Source of the DNA: SG8-4 sp964598225
GTDB taxonomy: Bacteria > Planctomycetota > Phycisphaerae > Sedimentisphaerales > Anaerobacaceae
Assembly: GCA_964598225.1 (NCBI GenBank)
Contig: CAZRBG010000010.1
Location: forward strand, 48,859 to 112,858
Direction of reading: 5' to 3'
DNA length: 64,000 nt
The notes below the pieces were generated by a model. It did no database searches, had not been told where the DNA came from, and was given only the letters and a program-made list of their open reading frames with translations. Positions 8,098 through 16,798 of this stretch are shown here, one piece after another; position 1 is the stretch's first letter, and every line of letters starts with the position of its first letter. A program made the translations under genes and the position numbers.

Positions 8098-9105
8098 TTA
8101 CTGGTTTTGCAAGACTTCGATCATTGCGGCAACATTTTCGGGTTTGGCGTCGGCGGGCAGATCGTGAGAAGGTGAGGCGATATAGCCGCCGTTTTCACCG
8201 ACGACGTCGATAAGGCGTTTGACTTCGTCTTTGACCTCCTCGGCGGTTCCGTAAGGAAGTGTTCTCTGGATACTTATGCCGCCGTAAAACGAAAGGCGAT
8301 TCCCATATTGCCTCTTGATGGCAAATACGTCCATTACCTCGGGCTGGAACGGATTGAAGATGTCGAGGCCGCATTCTATCAGCTCCGGCAGAATTCCATC
8401 GACTTTGCCGCAGCAATGGATCATAACGTACTTGCCCCTGGACTTGACAATTTCATACATCTTTTTGAGCCGCGGTTTGATGAATTCGCGCCACAGGTCG
8501 ATTCCCATGATCAGCCCGCGCTGCTGGCCCCAGTCGTCGCCAAATCGAAATATGTCGATATCGAGCGAGCAGGAGCGTTCGATAATCCCGAGATTGTATT
8601 GCAGTATCTCGTCAAACAATCTATGGACAAAATCCTTTTCGGTCAGCATATACATCAGCAAATCTTCCATCCCGACAAGTGTCCATGCCCTCTCGAAAAG
8701 GGCGAAGCCAAGGCTCACCAGAATTGCATTTTCCTTTGCATCGGGAATTGCCTTCTCAATAAAATCGTATCGCGCCGGATCGTGAGGATCCGGCCATTGA
8801 TAATCGTCGATGGTCTCGGGACTGACAAGCTTATCGCAGGGAACGCCGATATCCTTATCGATACTGCGGTTCCAGCGCACCCCGAACTCGTCTTCCCAAA
8901 TGTCGGGACCGACCAAAACGTAACGGGTATCCTTCGGGTACGGCCGGAACCACGTGAAGCAATTGCCAAGCTTAGCCTCGAAATCCGGATCGCCGTAATA
9001 CTCAGCCATCTTCGCGCGGGCGGGCTCGGTAAACTGAATGTCGTACGGAACAACATCCGGCTGTTGATGCTTCAGGGCTGTCAAGACTCGTTGGCGATTG
9101 TTCAT
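8098..9105 (-). CDS. uroporphyrinogen-decarboxylase-like (URO-D/MtaA superfamily) protein
   Basis: A 335-residue cytoplasmic TIM-barrel protein of the URO-D superfamily. It begins NNRQRVLTALKHQQPDVVPY, the usual opening of the paralogues that are not HemE, and has GDDWGQQRG and an IHCCGKVDGILPELIECG segment that could bind a metal through His and Cys, as in MtaA-type corrinoid methyltransferases. True HemE residues for porphyrin binding are not evident. Such paralogues are often found within sugar-catabolic clusters in Planctomycetota and similar bacteria, usually without a proven function. GGAGCG precedes the ATG. It lies between the aldolase remnant and the alcohol dehydrogenase on the same strand. 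Confidence 0.7.
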   Translation of the reverse strand: MNNRQRVLTALKHQQPDVVPYDIQFTEPARAKMAEYYGDPDFEAKLGNCFTWFRPYPKDTRYVLVGPDIWEDEFGVRWNRSIDKDIGVPCDKLVSPETIDDYQWPDPHDPARYDFIEKAIPDAKENAILVSLGFALFERAWTLVGMEDLLMYMLTEKDFVHRLFDEILQYNLGIIERSCSLDIDIFRFGDDWGQQRGLIMGIDLWREFIKPRLKKMYEIVKSRGKYVMIHCCGKVDGILPELIECGLDIFNPFQPEVMDVFAIKRQYGNRLSFYGGISIQRTLPYGTAEEVKDEVKRLIDVVGENGGYIASPSHDLPADAKPENVAAMIEVLQNQ

Positions 9106-9130
9106 TCAGTCGCTCCGCGGTGTGGAACGC

Positions 9131-10402
9131 CTATCGTACGTTCTCAATCAATGAAAGATCTCCATCTTGTGCCGCTTCCAGTATGGGTCTCATATACTCG
9201 TCGATCATCTCTGCCGTCAATGGCACGGGCATGTTCTTGAGCTTCATCTCCAGTTGAGGATTTTTAGACGCGGTTAAAGCACGCTCGATATGCTGCGAGT
9301 CGAAACCATCGACTTCGCTCAGGCGAGTGGGGAAATCTATCCGCCGCGCTAACTCGAACATCGCCTCGGCCACCGCGATTCCCAATTCGCGACCGCTTAA
9401 GGTTTCCACCTCGGCATCCGTAAGACCGGCATCTTGATATATTTTGCCGATCGCGCGTAACGGCCGCTCGATAGCCGGGGCAAAAAAGACCGAGTAGTAC
9501 GGATTCATGATCGCACAGGCCCGGCCGTGAGGTAGTATGTCAACGAGGGAAAAACTGGTCAGGTGCCCACCGTTGGTTCCGCCTACCATGATAGAATATC
9601 CACCCAGGTCGGTAGCAAGGCACAGAGCTTCTCTCGCATCTTTATCGTTCGGATCGGCGATCACTCGCGGCAGGTAATTCACGACCAGGCTGATGCCGGC
9701 ACAGGCGATTTGTTCGATTTTCTCGTAGTTTGGCTTGCCCGCTGCTCCGTAAAGAACCTCGAGCGAGTGCGAGACCCCGTCAAACGCACCGTCGGTGGTC
9801 AGGCCGGGCGGAGTGCTCAGCGTAACCGCATAGTCGAAGACCGGAAAGGCCGGAACAATCGCATCATCAACGATCAATTTTTTCTGTCCCGTAGAAATGT
9901 CCGTAACGTTCGAATACTTGGTCAAATGTGCCGCCGAGCTGGCAACGGTCTGAATCGCCACGTGTGGGGTCAGGGACTTGCTCTTTTCCTGCAAAGCTTT
10001 TGTGACCAGCCCGACCCCGAAATAATCGTCGATGTCGCCGCTTAGAGTTCGGAGGACATCGGCGGCCTTGGCCGCGTCAATTGTGCTGCCTCCGCCGAAG
10101 CTGACTATTACATCTGCATCGGTTTCGGCTAAGCTGCCGGCTATTCGGACCAGATCCTCGCAAGGGCAGTTCGGCCTGGCGCCTTTGATTTCCGCAGCCA
10201 AGCCCACTCCCGCATCGGCCAGTGACTCGCGTATACGAGCTACGTAATCATCGCTTCCTTCGAACGTGCCGCGGATAAGCGCCGCTTTCTTGCCGGCAGC
10301 GGAAGCCTGCCTGCCGACTCCACTGAGCACACCCGTGCCGAACAGATACGAGTCGCCTTTGAATTCTCGTATCAAACTCCGTGCCTTTTCAAAATCGGTC
10401 AT
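9131..10402 (-). CDS. iron-containing alcohol dehydrogenase
   Basis: A 423-residue group III (iron-activated) dehydrogenase. The nucleotide-binding GGGSTIDAAKA motif and the metal-ligand segments DGVSHSLEVLYG (Asp, His) and DILPHGRACAIMNPYY (His) are all present, so it should be active. These enzymes interconvert alcohols and aldehydes or ketones with NAD(P)H. In this neighbourhood, next to an SDR and a UxaE-like epimerase, a role in reducing a keto-uronate or oxidising a polyol is plausible but not shown. The ATG at 10402 follows GGAGAG. It is 17 bases downstream of the SDR stop and is probably in the same transcript. Confidence 0.8.
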   Translation of the reverse strand: MTDFEKARSLIREFKGDSYLFGTGVLSGVGRQASAAGKKAALIRGTFEGSDDYVARIRESLADAGVGLAAEIKGARPNCPCEDLVRIAGSLAETDADVIVSFGGGSTIDAAKAADVLRTLSGDIDDYFGVGLVTKALQEKSKSLTPHVAIQTVASSAAHLTKYSNVTDISTGQKKLIVDDAIVPAFPVFDYAVTLSTPPGLTTDGAFDGVSHSLEVLYGAAGKPNYEKIEQIACAGISLVVNYLPRVIADPNDKDAREALCLATDLGGYSIMVGGTNGGHLTSFSLVDILPHGRACAIMNPYYSVFFAPAIERPLRAIGKIYQDAGLTDAEVETLSGRELGIAVAEAMFELARRIDFPTRLSEVDGFDSQHIERALTASKNPQLEMKLKNMPVPLTAEMIDEYMRPILEAAQDGDLSLIENVR

Positions 10403-10419
10403 GTCCTGTCTCTCCTCTA

Positions 10420-11238
10420 TTAGCTCATTTCAAATCCGCCGTCCACGTTCAGCGTCTGGCCCGTCATGTAATCCGAATCCGATGAACACAGGAACGCGAC
10501 AACACCTGCAATATCTTCCACGCGGCCGGGCCTCTTCAGTGGAATCCGCTCAACAAACGCCTTCATCGTCTCTCCCGGAGCGAGACCCGCGATACGCCCC
10601 CTGTCCCGGTCGATTTGATCCCACATCGTCGTGGGCACGACGCCCGGACAGACAGCGTTAACGTTAATATACGGCGCAAAAGCCAGGGCAGCCGACTGTG
10701 TAACGCTTATTATCGCCGCCTTGCTCGCGGCATAAGGGACCTGCTCGGCCCTGCCGCGACGGCCTGAGATCGAAGAAAAATTCACGATCTTGCCGTAGCT
10801 CTTCTCAGCCCGGTCCATCGCTCGCACCTGCTCGGGCACCTGACTCATCATCTGGCGCCCCGCCGCCTGAACGCAAAAGGCCATGCCCTTTAGATTAGTG
10901 TCGACCACGCGGTCCCATTGCTCTTGCGTCAAGTCCAAAAACAACCCGGTCTGAGCCACGCCCGCGGCAGTTACAAGAATGTTAAGTCTGGCAAACTCTG
11001 ATACGGCTTGATCCACCATTGACTGGATATTACCCACATTGACAATGTCTACGACACAGGACAAAGCTTGCCGATCAATTGTGCGGATTTCTTCTGCGAC
11101 CGTCTCGGCATTTTGCTCATTGATGTCCGCGACGACCACGTTTGCGCCTTCGCGAGCGAGACGCAGTGCGACCGCCCTGCCGATCCCCCGACCGGCGCCG
11201 GTAACGATTGCAGTTTTTCCATTCAGCCGCCCTTGCAT
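10420..11238 (-). CDS. short-chain dehydrogenase/reductase
   Basis: A 272-residue classical SDR. The cofactor motif TGAGRGIG is at the N-terminus, followed by DI after beta 2 (VVVADINEQN), which suggests NAD rather than NADP preference. The catalytic Ser-Tyr-Lys set is visible in FSSISGRRG and YAASK, and the C-terminus ends in the common GQTLNVDGGFEMS. Substrate is probably a sugar, polyol or sugar acid by context. It lies between the UxaE-like epimerase and the iron alcohol dehydrogenase, all on the minus strand with short gaps. The ribosome site is weak (AGGGTACGA). Confidence 0.8.
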   Translation of the reverse strand: MQGRLNGKTAIVTGAGRGIGRAVALRLAREGANVVVADINEQNAETVAEEIRTIDRQALSCVVDIVNVGNIQSMVDQAVSEFARLNILVTAAGVAQTGLFLDLTQEQWDRVVDTNLKGMAFCVQAAGRQMMSQVPEQVRAMDRAEKSYGKIVNFSSISGRRGRAEQVPYAASKAAIISVTQSAALAFAPYINVNAVCPGVVPTTMWDQIDRDRGRIAGLAPGETMKAFVERIPLKRPGRVEDIAGVVAFLCSSDSDYMTGQTLNVDGGFEMS

Positions 11239-11287
11239 ATTCGTACCCTGATTGGGTCATATAAGATACGACAGTTTCAACAATTCC

Positions 11288-12889
11288 TCAACATATCTCT
11301 ACATCCGCTGCGACACCGCACAGATAGCTGCAAATGTGATTCCGGTATTCCGGATAGAAATCTGTGGGAAGATCATAGAATTTCTCACGATGAACGAATT
11401 GCCCCCGCTCGTCCCGCTTTCCCACCGATGCGAAGTTATAGTAGTGAAAAACGGCGTGATCGGGCGAAGGCCGCTTGTCTTCGGCGGTATCGTACTTACG
11501 CAGGCACTCAGCGGCAAAAGCCGAGCCGGCCTCGGCCTCTCGGCGCGCATAATCCAGAGTATCGTCCCACCAGAAACTGAATCGCTCCGGCACAACATCA
11601 TTCATTGTTTCGGCAAAGATAATCTGCAAGGCAGGTGATATCTTAAAATGGATATGGCCTCGCGTCGCGCGTCCGACGGCTCGCCGGGTCTGCGGTTTAA
11701 GGTCGTCGCCAGAGTGACAATCCAGCATAATACCATATTCACCAGCGACATTTTGAAGCCCGCGAATACGTTTTTCCAGACCGGCAAGACCATCGCGCCC
11801 TCTATAGTCGAGTTCTTTCTCGACTCCCAAATTCGGCGCGATGTGCGTCACAGGAATGTGCCGTCTTCGCATCTCAGCCGCCAGGAAGGTCAATTCTTCT
11901 TCCGAGGTCAAACAGTCGAAGGTATCTATTTCCGCCGGTGTCTCGTCTATGCTAAGCTCCAGGTCGAATGGCTGGCCGTCTTTAACACCGCTGATGTGCT
12001 CTGCAAGTTGCTCTATCGCATCCAGTGCCCGCCCATACTTTACAACCGCTCCTCCTGCTCTTGCGTCATAGTCTAAAAGATCGGATACATCCAGCGTGAA
12101 GAAGGTATAACGCCGAACAGCATCTATGGTCCGCCTGGCCCGGTCGAGGTTTTGGTCCCCCCGCCGTACGGTTATATGGTCCGCGTCGGCGCCGAATTCG
12201 GGAGAAGCATCTGCTTTCAACGCCTCCAGCACGCCCGCAACCCAGAGGCCCTCGAAGGTACTTCCGGCGTGTCCTTCGGGAACCGTGCCGAAATTCGCCA
12301 TATAGTTCAGCCGTTGCGACCGGGCCGCAAGTACATCCTCAAGCAGATTGACCTCCCGCACCGAGTTCTGAATCGGGTTAGCGACGAAATTGCATTCGTT
12401 CATCGCCCGCCACACGCCGGGCCATGCCGCTGTGGTCATCCGCGAACCTATCCCCAATCGCGGCACAGGGCCCAATGCTTTTGGACCTTTGTCGGGACTT
12501 ATGAGAGTTACGTATCGGGCAACTGCAGCAGCATTTGTCGGATAAGCACTGATACGACGCCCGTCCGTTAGAGCACGGACGCCAATCGGCTTGCCCAGCG
12601 CAGATGAATTATCTGCCGATCCGAGTCCGACGAATACATGTTGCCCATCCTCCAGTCCAACGAGTAAGAACACGTGATTCTGATACTCTGCCGCCGAGCC
12701 GGCATAAACATTAGGTAGGGTGGGGCTTGCCCCACCGCTATGTCCCGGACGTTCTGCCACTCTCACCGATGACCAAAAGCTTTCATCCACAACTGATATC
12801 GCTTTCCAGGCTGCCGCCGGGTCCCAGGTTACTGTGTCTAACACGGCGGGATTCCTTGCCGGAGACAGCTCTAATTTTTGAAATCTCAT
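11288..12889 (-). CDS. uxaE: UxaE-like tagaturonate/fructuronate epimerase
   Basis: A 533-residue protein with hallmarks of the UxaE family, which interconverts D-tagaturonate and D-fructuronate and so links galacturonate to the mannonate route. Matching blocks are LELSIDETP, IAPNLGVEKELDYRG, MLDCHSGDDLK and HIHFKISPALQI. UxaE makes sense beside sugar-acid oxidoreductases and a mannonate-dehydratase-like gene. A copy of the GTGGGGCAAGCCCCAC palindrome (12715-12736) is read in frame near residue 52 as SGGASPTLPN without breaking the frame. The start has an AAGG eight bases upstream. Main doubt: related epimerases of unknown substrate share this fold. Confidence 0.7.
   Translation of the reverse strand: MRFQKLELSPARNPAVLDTVTWDPAAAWKAISVVDESFWSSVRVAERPGHSGGASPTLPNVYAGSAAEYQNHVFLLVGLEDGQHVFVGLGSADNSSALGKPIGVRALTDGRRISAYPTNAAAVARYVTLISPDKGPKALGPVPRLGIGSRMTTAAWPGVWRAMNECNFVANPIQNSVREVNLLEDVLAARSQRLNYMANFGTVPEGHAGSTFEGLWVAGVLEALKADASPEFGADADHITVRRGDQNLDRARRTIDAVRRYTFFTLDVSDLLDYDARAGGAVVKYGRALDAIEQLAEHISGVKDGQPFDLELSIDETPAEIDTFDCLTSEEELTFLAAEMRRRHIPVTHIAPNLGVEKELDYRGRDGLAGLEKRIRGLQNVAGEYGIMLDCHSGDDLKPQTRRAVGRATRGHIHFKISPALQIIFAETMNDVVPERFSFWWDDTLDYARREAEAGSAFAAECLRKYDTAEDKRPSPDHAVFHYYNFASVGKRDERGQFVHREKFYDLPTDFYPEYRNHICSYLCGVAADVEIC
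12715..12736. repeat. GTAGGGTGGGG/CCCCACC palindromic repeat inside uxaE
   Basis: A copy of the dispersed repeat with core GGTGGGGCTTGCCCCACC. It lies inside the epimerase coding region and keeps its frame. Other copies are at 14700, 22779-22846, 30428-30497 and 54688-54742. Confidence 0.75.
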
Positions 12890-13083
12890 CCTGCAGCCTT
12901 AAAAGCGTAGCTTGAAATTGTCCGTAGAACATAGTAGCCACTCTCAAAGGCGGCGTCAACTGTCTCAAACGATCGTTACATTTATGTTGCACAATACACG
13001 ATCATGGACTATAAACGCTACAAAGTAAATTGTCCGTGACAAGACTGGCTCGTAATTTAGCGTTTTATGCCGGATGCAGCCAC

Positions 13084-14682
13084 ATGCCGACAGAAGGCAA
13101 CTCAAAACCCGATGACGTCAGCAGCGACAGAAAACAACCTTCTGCCGATGCCTCCCTGATGCGAGAGCCGCCGCGGACGCTTGGAGCTACTCTCATTCGG
13201 CTTGGCCCGGGAATGATCATCGCCGGTTCCATCGTCGGCTCGGGAGAACTCATCGCCACAACCAAAGCCGGCGCGGAAGCGGGCTTCTGGCTGCTCTGGC
13301 TGATTATCTTCGGCTGCATAATCAAGGTCTCCACGCAGGTGGAACTCGGACGTTACACCATCACCTGGAGCCAGACTCCGCTCAAGGCATTGAACAGCGT
13401 TCCTGGCCCGCGTCTGAAAGTGAACTGGGTGCTTTGGTATTGGCTGATAATGACTTTTCTTATCATCTCTCAGCAGGGAGGCATTGTCGGCGGCGTCGGC
13501 CAGACTCTCGCGATAAGCCGGCCGCTTACTAATCAGGGCCGGCATTACAACCAAGTGCAGGATGAACTGGCCAAAGCAAGGGTGAAACTGAAAGTTGCTC
13601 AGGCCAAAGATGCCCGAGAGGCGGAAACCGAGCGACTGCAGCGAGAGATTTACAGGCTTTCGGTCGAGACGGCGGAATTAAAGGAGCCCCCGGATGCATA
13701 CTGGTGGGCAACTGTCATGGCAATAGCAACTTCCGTGCTATTGCTCGTCGGGCGTTACGGCCTGATTCAGTTGGTAGCGACAGTGTTTGTTGCCGCTTTC
13801 ACGGTAGTTACGATAGCAACACTGATCATGTTGCAGACAAAGCCGGAATGGGCAGTGACCGGCGGCGATCTGGCCGATGGGCTGAGCTTTCGGCTGCCGC
13901 CGGCCTCAAAAGAGGCAGGCATAAACCCCATCGGCACGGCGCTGGCGGCGTTCGGAATAATCGGCGTCGGCGCTTCGGAACTGATTATGTACCCTTACTG
14001 GTGTCTGGAAAAGGGCTACGCAAAATTCACGGGATCTCGAGACGGCACGGTAAGCTGGACAGAACGCGCTCGCGGCTGGCTAAGAGTGCTGCAATTCGAC
14101 GCATGGTTCTCGATGGTGGTCTACACGTTCGCAACGGTCGCGTTCTACCTTCTCGGGGCCGCCGTGCTCGGCAGAACCGGGCTCAATCCGAGCGGCAGAC
14201 ACATGGTTCGCACGCTGGCGGCAATGTACGTCCCGGTGTTCGGTCCCTGGGCGGATAAAGTCTTTCTCACCGGGGCTTTTGCCGTTTTGTACTCGACGTT
14301 TTTCGTAGCCGCGGCGGGAAATTCACGCATGGTCGCCGATTCGCTGGGCCTGTTCGGGATCACCGACGGCTCAGAGCGAGCCCGGGTCCTGTGGACGCGC
14401 ATAATTTCCGCTTTTTGGCCGATTCTTGCACTGCTGCTTTATATCGGCGTCAGAGCGCCTGCGAAAATGGTCCTCGCAAGCGGCACGGCACAGGCCATCA
14501 TGCTGCCCATGCTGGGAGCGTCGGCTTTGTATTTTCGATATCGCAGAATCGACAAAAACCTGCGGCCGGGAAGGCTCTGGGACGTGATGCTATGGATATC
14601 GCTTGCAGCTTTCACCGTCATAAGTGCCTGGTCGTTAATTAACTTTGCTCAGGAAATCTGGATAAGTCTGTTCGGAAAATAG
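13084..14682 (+). CDS. Nramp-superfamily-like membrane transporter lacking metal-site motifs
   Basis: A 532-residue polytopic membrane protein. The first helices (RLGPGMIIAGSIVGSGELIA) and overall layout resemble the Nramp (divalent-metal/proton) superfamily. The Nramp DPGN metal motif in helix 1 is replaced by GSGE (52-55), and the MPH motif in helix 6 by GASELIMYPYW (297-307), so transition-metal transport is unlikely. Residues about 151-203 form a long charged, coiled-coil-like insert between membrane segments. It is flanked by sugar-acid genes, so an organic substrate is possible. ATG 13084 is preferred; an upstream TTG at 13030 would add 18 residues. Neither has a strong ribosome site. 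Confidence 0.65.
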   Translation: MPTEGNSKPDDVSSDRKQPSADASLMREPPRTLGATLIRLGPGMIIAGSIVGSGELIATTKAGAEAGFWLLWLIIFGCIIKVSTQVELGRYTITWSQTPLKALNSVPGPRLKVNWVLWYWLIMTFLIISQQGGIVGGVGQTLAISRPLTNQGRHYNQVQDELAKARVKLKVAQAKDAREAETERLQREIYRLSVETAELKEPPDAYWWATVMAIATSVLLLVGRYGLIQLVATVFVAAFTVVTIATLIMLQTKPEWAVTGGDLADGLSFRLPPASKEAGINPIGTALAAFGIIGVGASELIMYPYWCLEKGYAKFTGSRDGTVSWTERARGWLRVLQFDAWFSMVVYTFATVAFYLLGAAVLGRTGLNPSGRHMVRTLAAMYVPVFGPWADKVFLTGAFAVLYSTFFVAAAGNSRMVADSLGLFGITDGSERARVLWTRIISAFWPILALLLYIGVRAPAKMVLASGTAQAIMLPMLGASALYFRYRRIDKNLRPGRLWDVMLWISLAAFTVISAWSLINFAQEIWISLFGK

Positions 14683-14699
14683 AATTATAAATGAAGTAC

Positions 14700-14751
14700 G
14701 TAGGGTGGGACTTGCCCCACCAACATTGAATCGTGGGCTAAAGCCCCCTAC
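14700..14751. repeat. palindromic repeat pair (GTAGGGTGGGA/CCCCAC)
   Basis: Starting 18 bases after the transporter stop, one arm reads GTAGGGTGGGACTTGCCCCA (14700-14719). It is followed by GTGGGCTAAAGCCCCCTAC (14733-14751), a diverged opposite arm. It is a member of the family found at 12715, 22779, 30428 and 54688. Confidence 0.65.
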
Positions 14752-14783
14752 AATTTGATTTATCTATAAGGAAGGACTGGATT

Positions 14784-15506
14784 ATGGATTTAAAGGATAA
14801 GGTCGTTCTGGTAGCAGGCGGTGCCGGAGGTATCGGATTGGGAATCGGCAAGGCATTTGCCGCAGAAGGCTGCAAAGTAGTGCTCGCCGATGCCGACAAG
14901 GAGGGGCTGGCCAAGGCCGAGGGCGGCAAATCGGCGTTCCTCTGTCGCACCTGCGACATTACGGATCGCGGGCAGGTCTCCGAAATGCTCGAATGGCTCG
15001 GCGATGAACTCGGCTCTGTAGATATCCTCGTCAACAGCGCCGGGATTAACGTGGGCAATCGGATGTTGTCCAACATTGATCCGGCGGACTTCGACCGGAT
15101 GATGGCGATCAACACGACCGGGACGTTCAACTGCATCCACGCCGCCCTGCCGGCGATGCGAAAGAAGGGCGAGGGGCTGATTGTCAACATTGTCTCTCTG
15201 GCCGGCAAGCGCGTGATGGCTCTTGCGGGTCTGCCGTACTGCGTGTCGAAGTTCGCCACGGGAGCACTGGGGACTTTCGTCAACCTCGAGGAATGCGGAA
15301 ACGGCATAAAGGTCACGAACGTCTATCCTGGCGAGACGAATACCCCGATAGTCGACAAACGCCCGACGCCGCCGCCGCCGGAAAAACGCGCCCAAATGGT
15401 GCAGCCGGAAGATATCGCGGCCTGCGTAGTGACAATAGCAAAATTGCCGGCACGGGCCGTCGTTCCCGAAATCGTGATAACTCCGCCGCACATGCTGCTC
15501 GGATAA
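14784..15506 (+). CDS. short-chain dehydrogenase/reductase
   Basis: A 240-residue SDR with cofactor loop AGGAGGIGLGIG, an Asp after beta 2 (VVLADAD, suggesting NAD), NSAG, and the catalytic Ser (IVSLAGKR) and Tyr-Lys (YCVSK). It resembles the YciK/RhlG-like subgroup often annotated 3-oxoacyl-ACP reductase, but the sugar cluster makes a polyol or sugar-acid substrate more likely. GGAAGGA lies about 9 bases before the ATG. The spacer after the stop holds a repeat hairpin (15540-15566). Confidence 0.8.
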   Translation: MDLKDKVVLVAGGAGGIGLGIGKAFAAEGCKVVLADADKEGLAKAEGGKSAFLCRTCDITDRGQVSEMLEWLGDELGSVDILVNSAGINVGNRMLSNIDPADFDRMMAINTTGTFNCIHAALPAMRKKGEGLIVNIVSLAGKRVMALAGLPYCVSKFATGALGTFVNLEECGNGIKVTNVYPGETNTPIVDKRPTPPPPEKRAQMVQPEDIAACVVTIAKLPARAVVPEIVITPPHMLLG

Positions 15507-15539
15507 GATCTCGCCGGCTTTTTGAAAAATCCAAGGTTT

Positions 15540-15566
15540 GTCATTCCCGCGGAAGCGGGAATCCAG
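15540..15566. repeat. dispersed hairpin, TCATTCCCGC/GCGGGAAT family
   Basis: The stretch TCATTCCCGCGGAAGCGGGA with AATCCAG after it forms a short hairpin of a type seen in many genomes. Related copies in this window are at 36681-36744, 41159-41186 and a diverged one near 63392. Confidence 0.6.
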
Positions 15567-15617
15567 TCTTTGATATCTGAAATTTGGGATTTGAAATTTC
15601 TATGAAGGACCGCGACA

Positions 15618-16739
15618 ATGGCTAATTACCGAATCTGTCTATGCACGTTTACAGCAATTGCCTGCTTGTCGCTCTCTGCCCGTGGAGCAGGCCTCGAAGT
15701 GACAAAAGAACCTTTCGGCAAAATGCCCGACGGCACACAAGTCGATGCCTACGAATTGATAAATGCTCAGGGCATGTACGCAAAAGCCATCGAGTACGGC
15801 ACGATACTGGTCTCTCTAAAAGCACCTGATCGCAACGGTAAGTTGGATGATATCGTCCTCGGATTCGACGATCTTCAATCCTACCGAAAGAGAAATCCTC
15901 TATTCGGCGCCATTGTCGGTCGCTATGCCAATCGTATCGAAGGCGCAAGGTTTACACTCGACGGCAAAGAATACAAACTGACCGCCAACGCGGGCAAAAA
16001 TCACATCCACGGCGGCAGAACGAAGAGATTCGACAAGGTGGTATGGGATAGTCGTTCGTTCAAGAACGATGATGAAGTCGGCGTACGTTTCACGTATCTG
16101 AGCAAAGACGGCGACGAAGGTTTTCCCGGCAACCTGGACTGCGAAGTGACGTATATACTTACAAATCGCAACGAGTTGAAGATACAGTATGAAGCCACTA
16201 CAGATAAGCCTACTATCGTCAACCTCACCAATCACAGCTACTTCAACCTTGCCGGGGCGGGCAGCGGAGACGTCCTGGATCACAAGATAATGATCAACGC
16301 CGATTATTATACGCCGTCAGACAAAGCATTGATACCAACGGGTGAGATTCACAGTGTCGAAGGCACGCCTCTGGATTTCAGCGAGCCGAAAACCATCGGA
16401 TCGAGAATAGAACAACTCACCCAAACACGAGGTTACGACCACAATTACGTTCTCAAGAATTCGGACGGTTCGCTCGTTCCGGCCGCACGGGTGTACGAGC
16501 CAACAAGCGGCCGGGTGATGACGGTTGACACTACCGAACCGGGGATGCAGTTCTACACGGCCAACGGCATGAGGGGAATCAAGGGTAAGGACGGAAAAGT
16601 CTACGGCAGGCATTACGGTTTCTGCCTCGAAACCCAGCATTTTCCGGACTCGCCCAACAAGCCGCATTTTCCCTCTACCGTGTTGAGGCCCGGCGAGAGG
16701 TACCGCACCACGACCATTTTCAAATTTTCAACGCGCTGA
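15618..16739 (+). CDS. galM: secreted aldose 1-epimerase (mutarotase)
   Basis: A 373-residue mutarotase that interconverts alpha and beta anomers of hexoses or uronates. An N-terminal signal peptide (about residues 1-24, ending SARGAG) places it outside the cytoplasm, unlike E. coli GalM. Family motifs are NPLFGAIVGRYANRI, the catalytic histidines in NHIHGG and LTNHSYFNL, and the catalytic glutamate in CLETQHFPDSPN. Length is normal for exported members. An AAGGA site precedes the ATG. Export suggests that it works on sugars released by the secreted hydrolases before uptake. Confidence 0.9.
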   Translation: MANYRICLCTFTAIACLSLSARGAGLEVTKEPFGKMPDGTQVDAYELINAQGMYAKAIEYGTILVSLKAPDRNGKLDDIVLGFDDLQSYRKRNPLFGAIVGRYANRIEGARFTLDGKEYKLTANAGKNHIHGGRTKRFDKVVWDSRSFKNDDEVGVRFTYLSKDGDEGFPGNLDCEVTYILTNRNELKIQYEATTDKPTIVNLTNHSYFNLAGAGSGDVLDHKIMINADYYTPSDKALIPTGEIHSVEGTPLDFSEPKTIGSRIEQLTQTRGYDHNYVLKNSDGSLVPAARVYEPTSGRVMTVDTTEPGMQFYTANGMRGIKGKDGKVYGRHYGFCLETQHFPDSPNKPHFPSTVLRPGERYRTTTIFKFSTR

Positions 16740-16798
16740 GACGCGAGTGAGGTGCAATGCAACAACAGAGGATGTTAGAGATGACAGGGAATAAAGCT

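Noticed and set aside
7274..9240. Plus-strand frames of about 300 codons (7274-8167 and 8308-9240)
   Set aside because: The first is out of frame with tctA and the second is antisense to the URO-D-like gene; neither has protein-like motifs.
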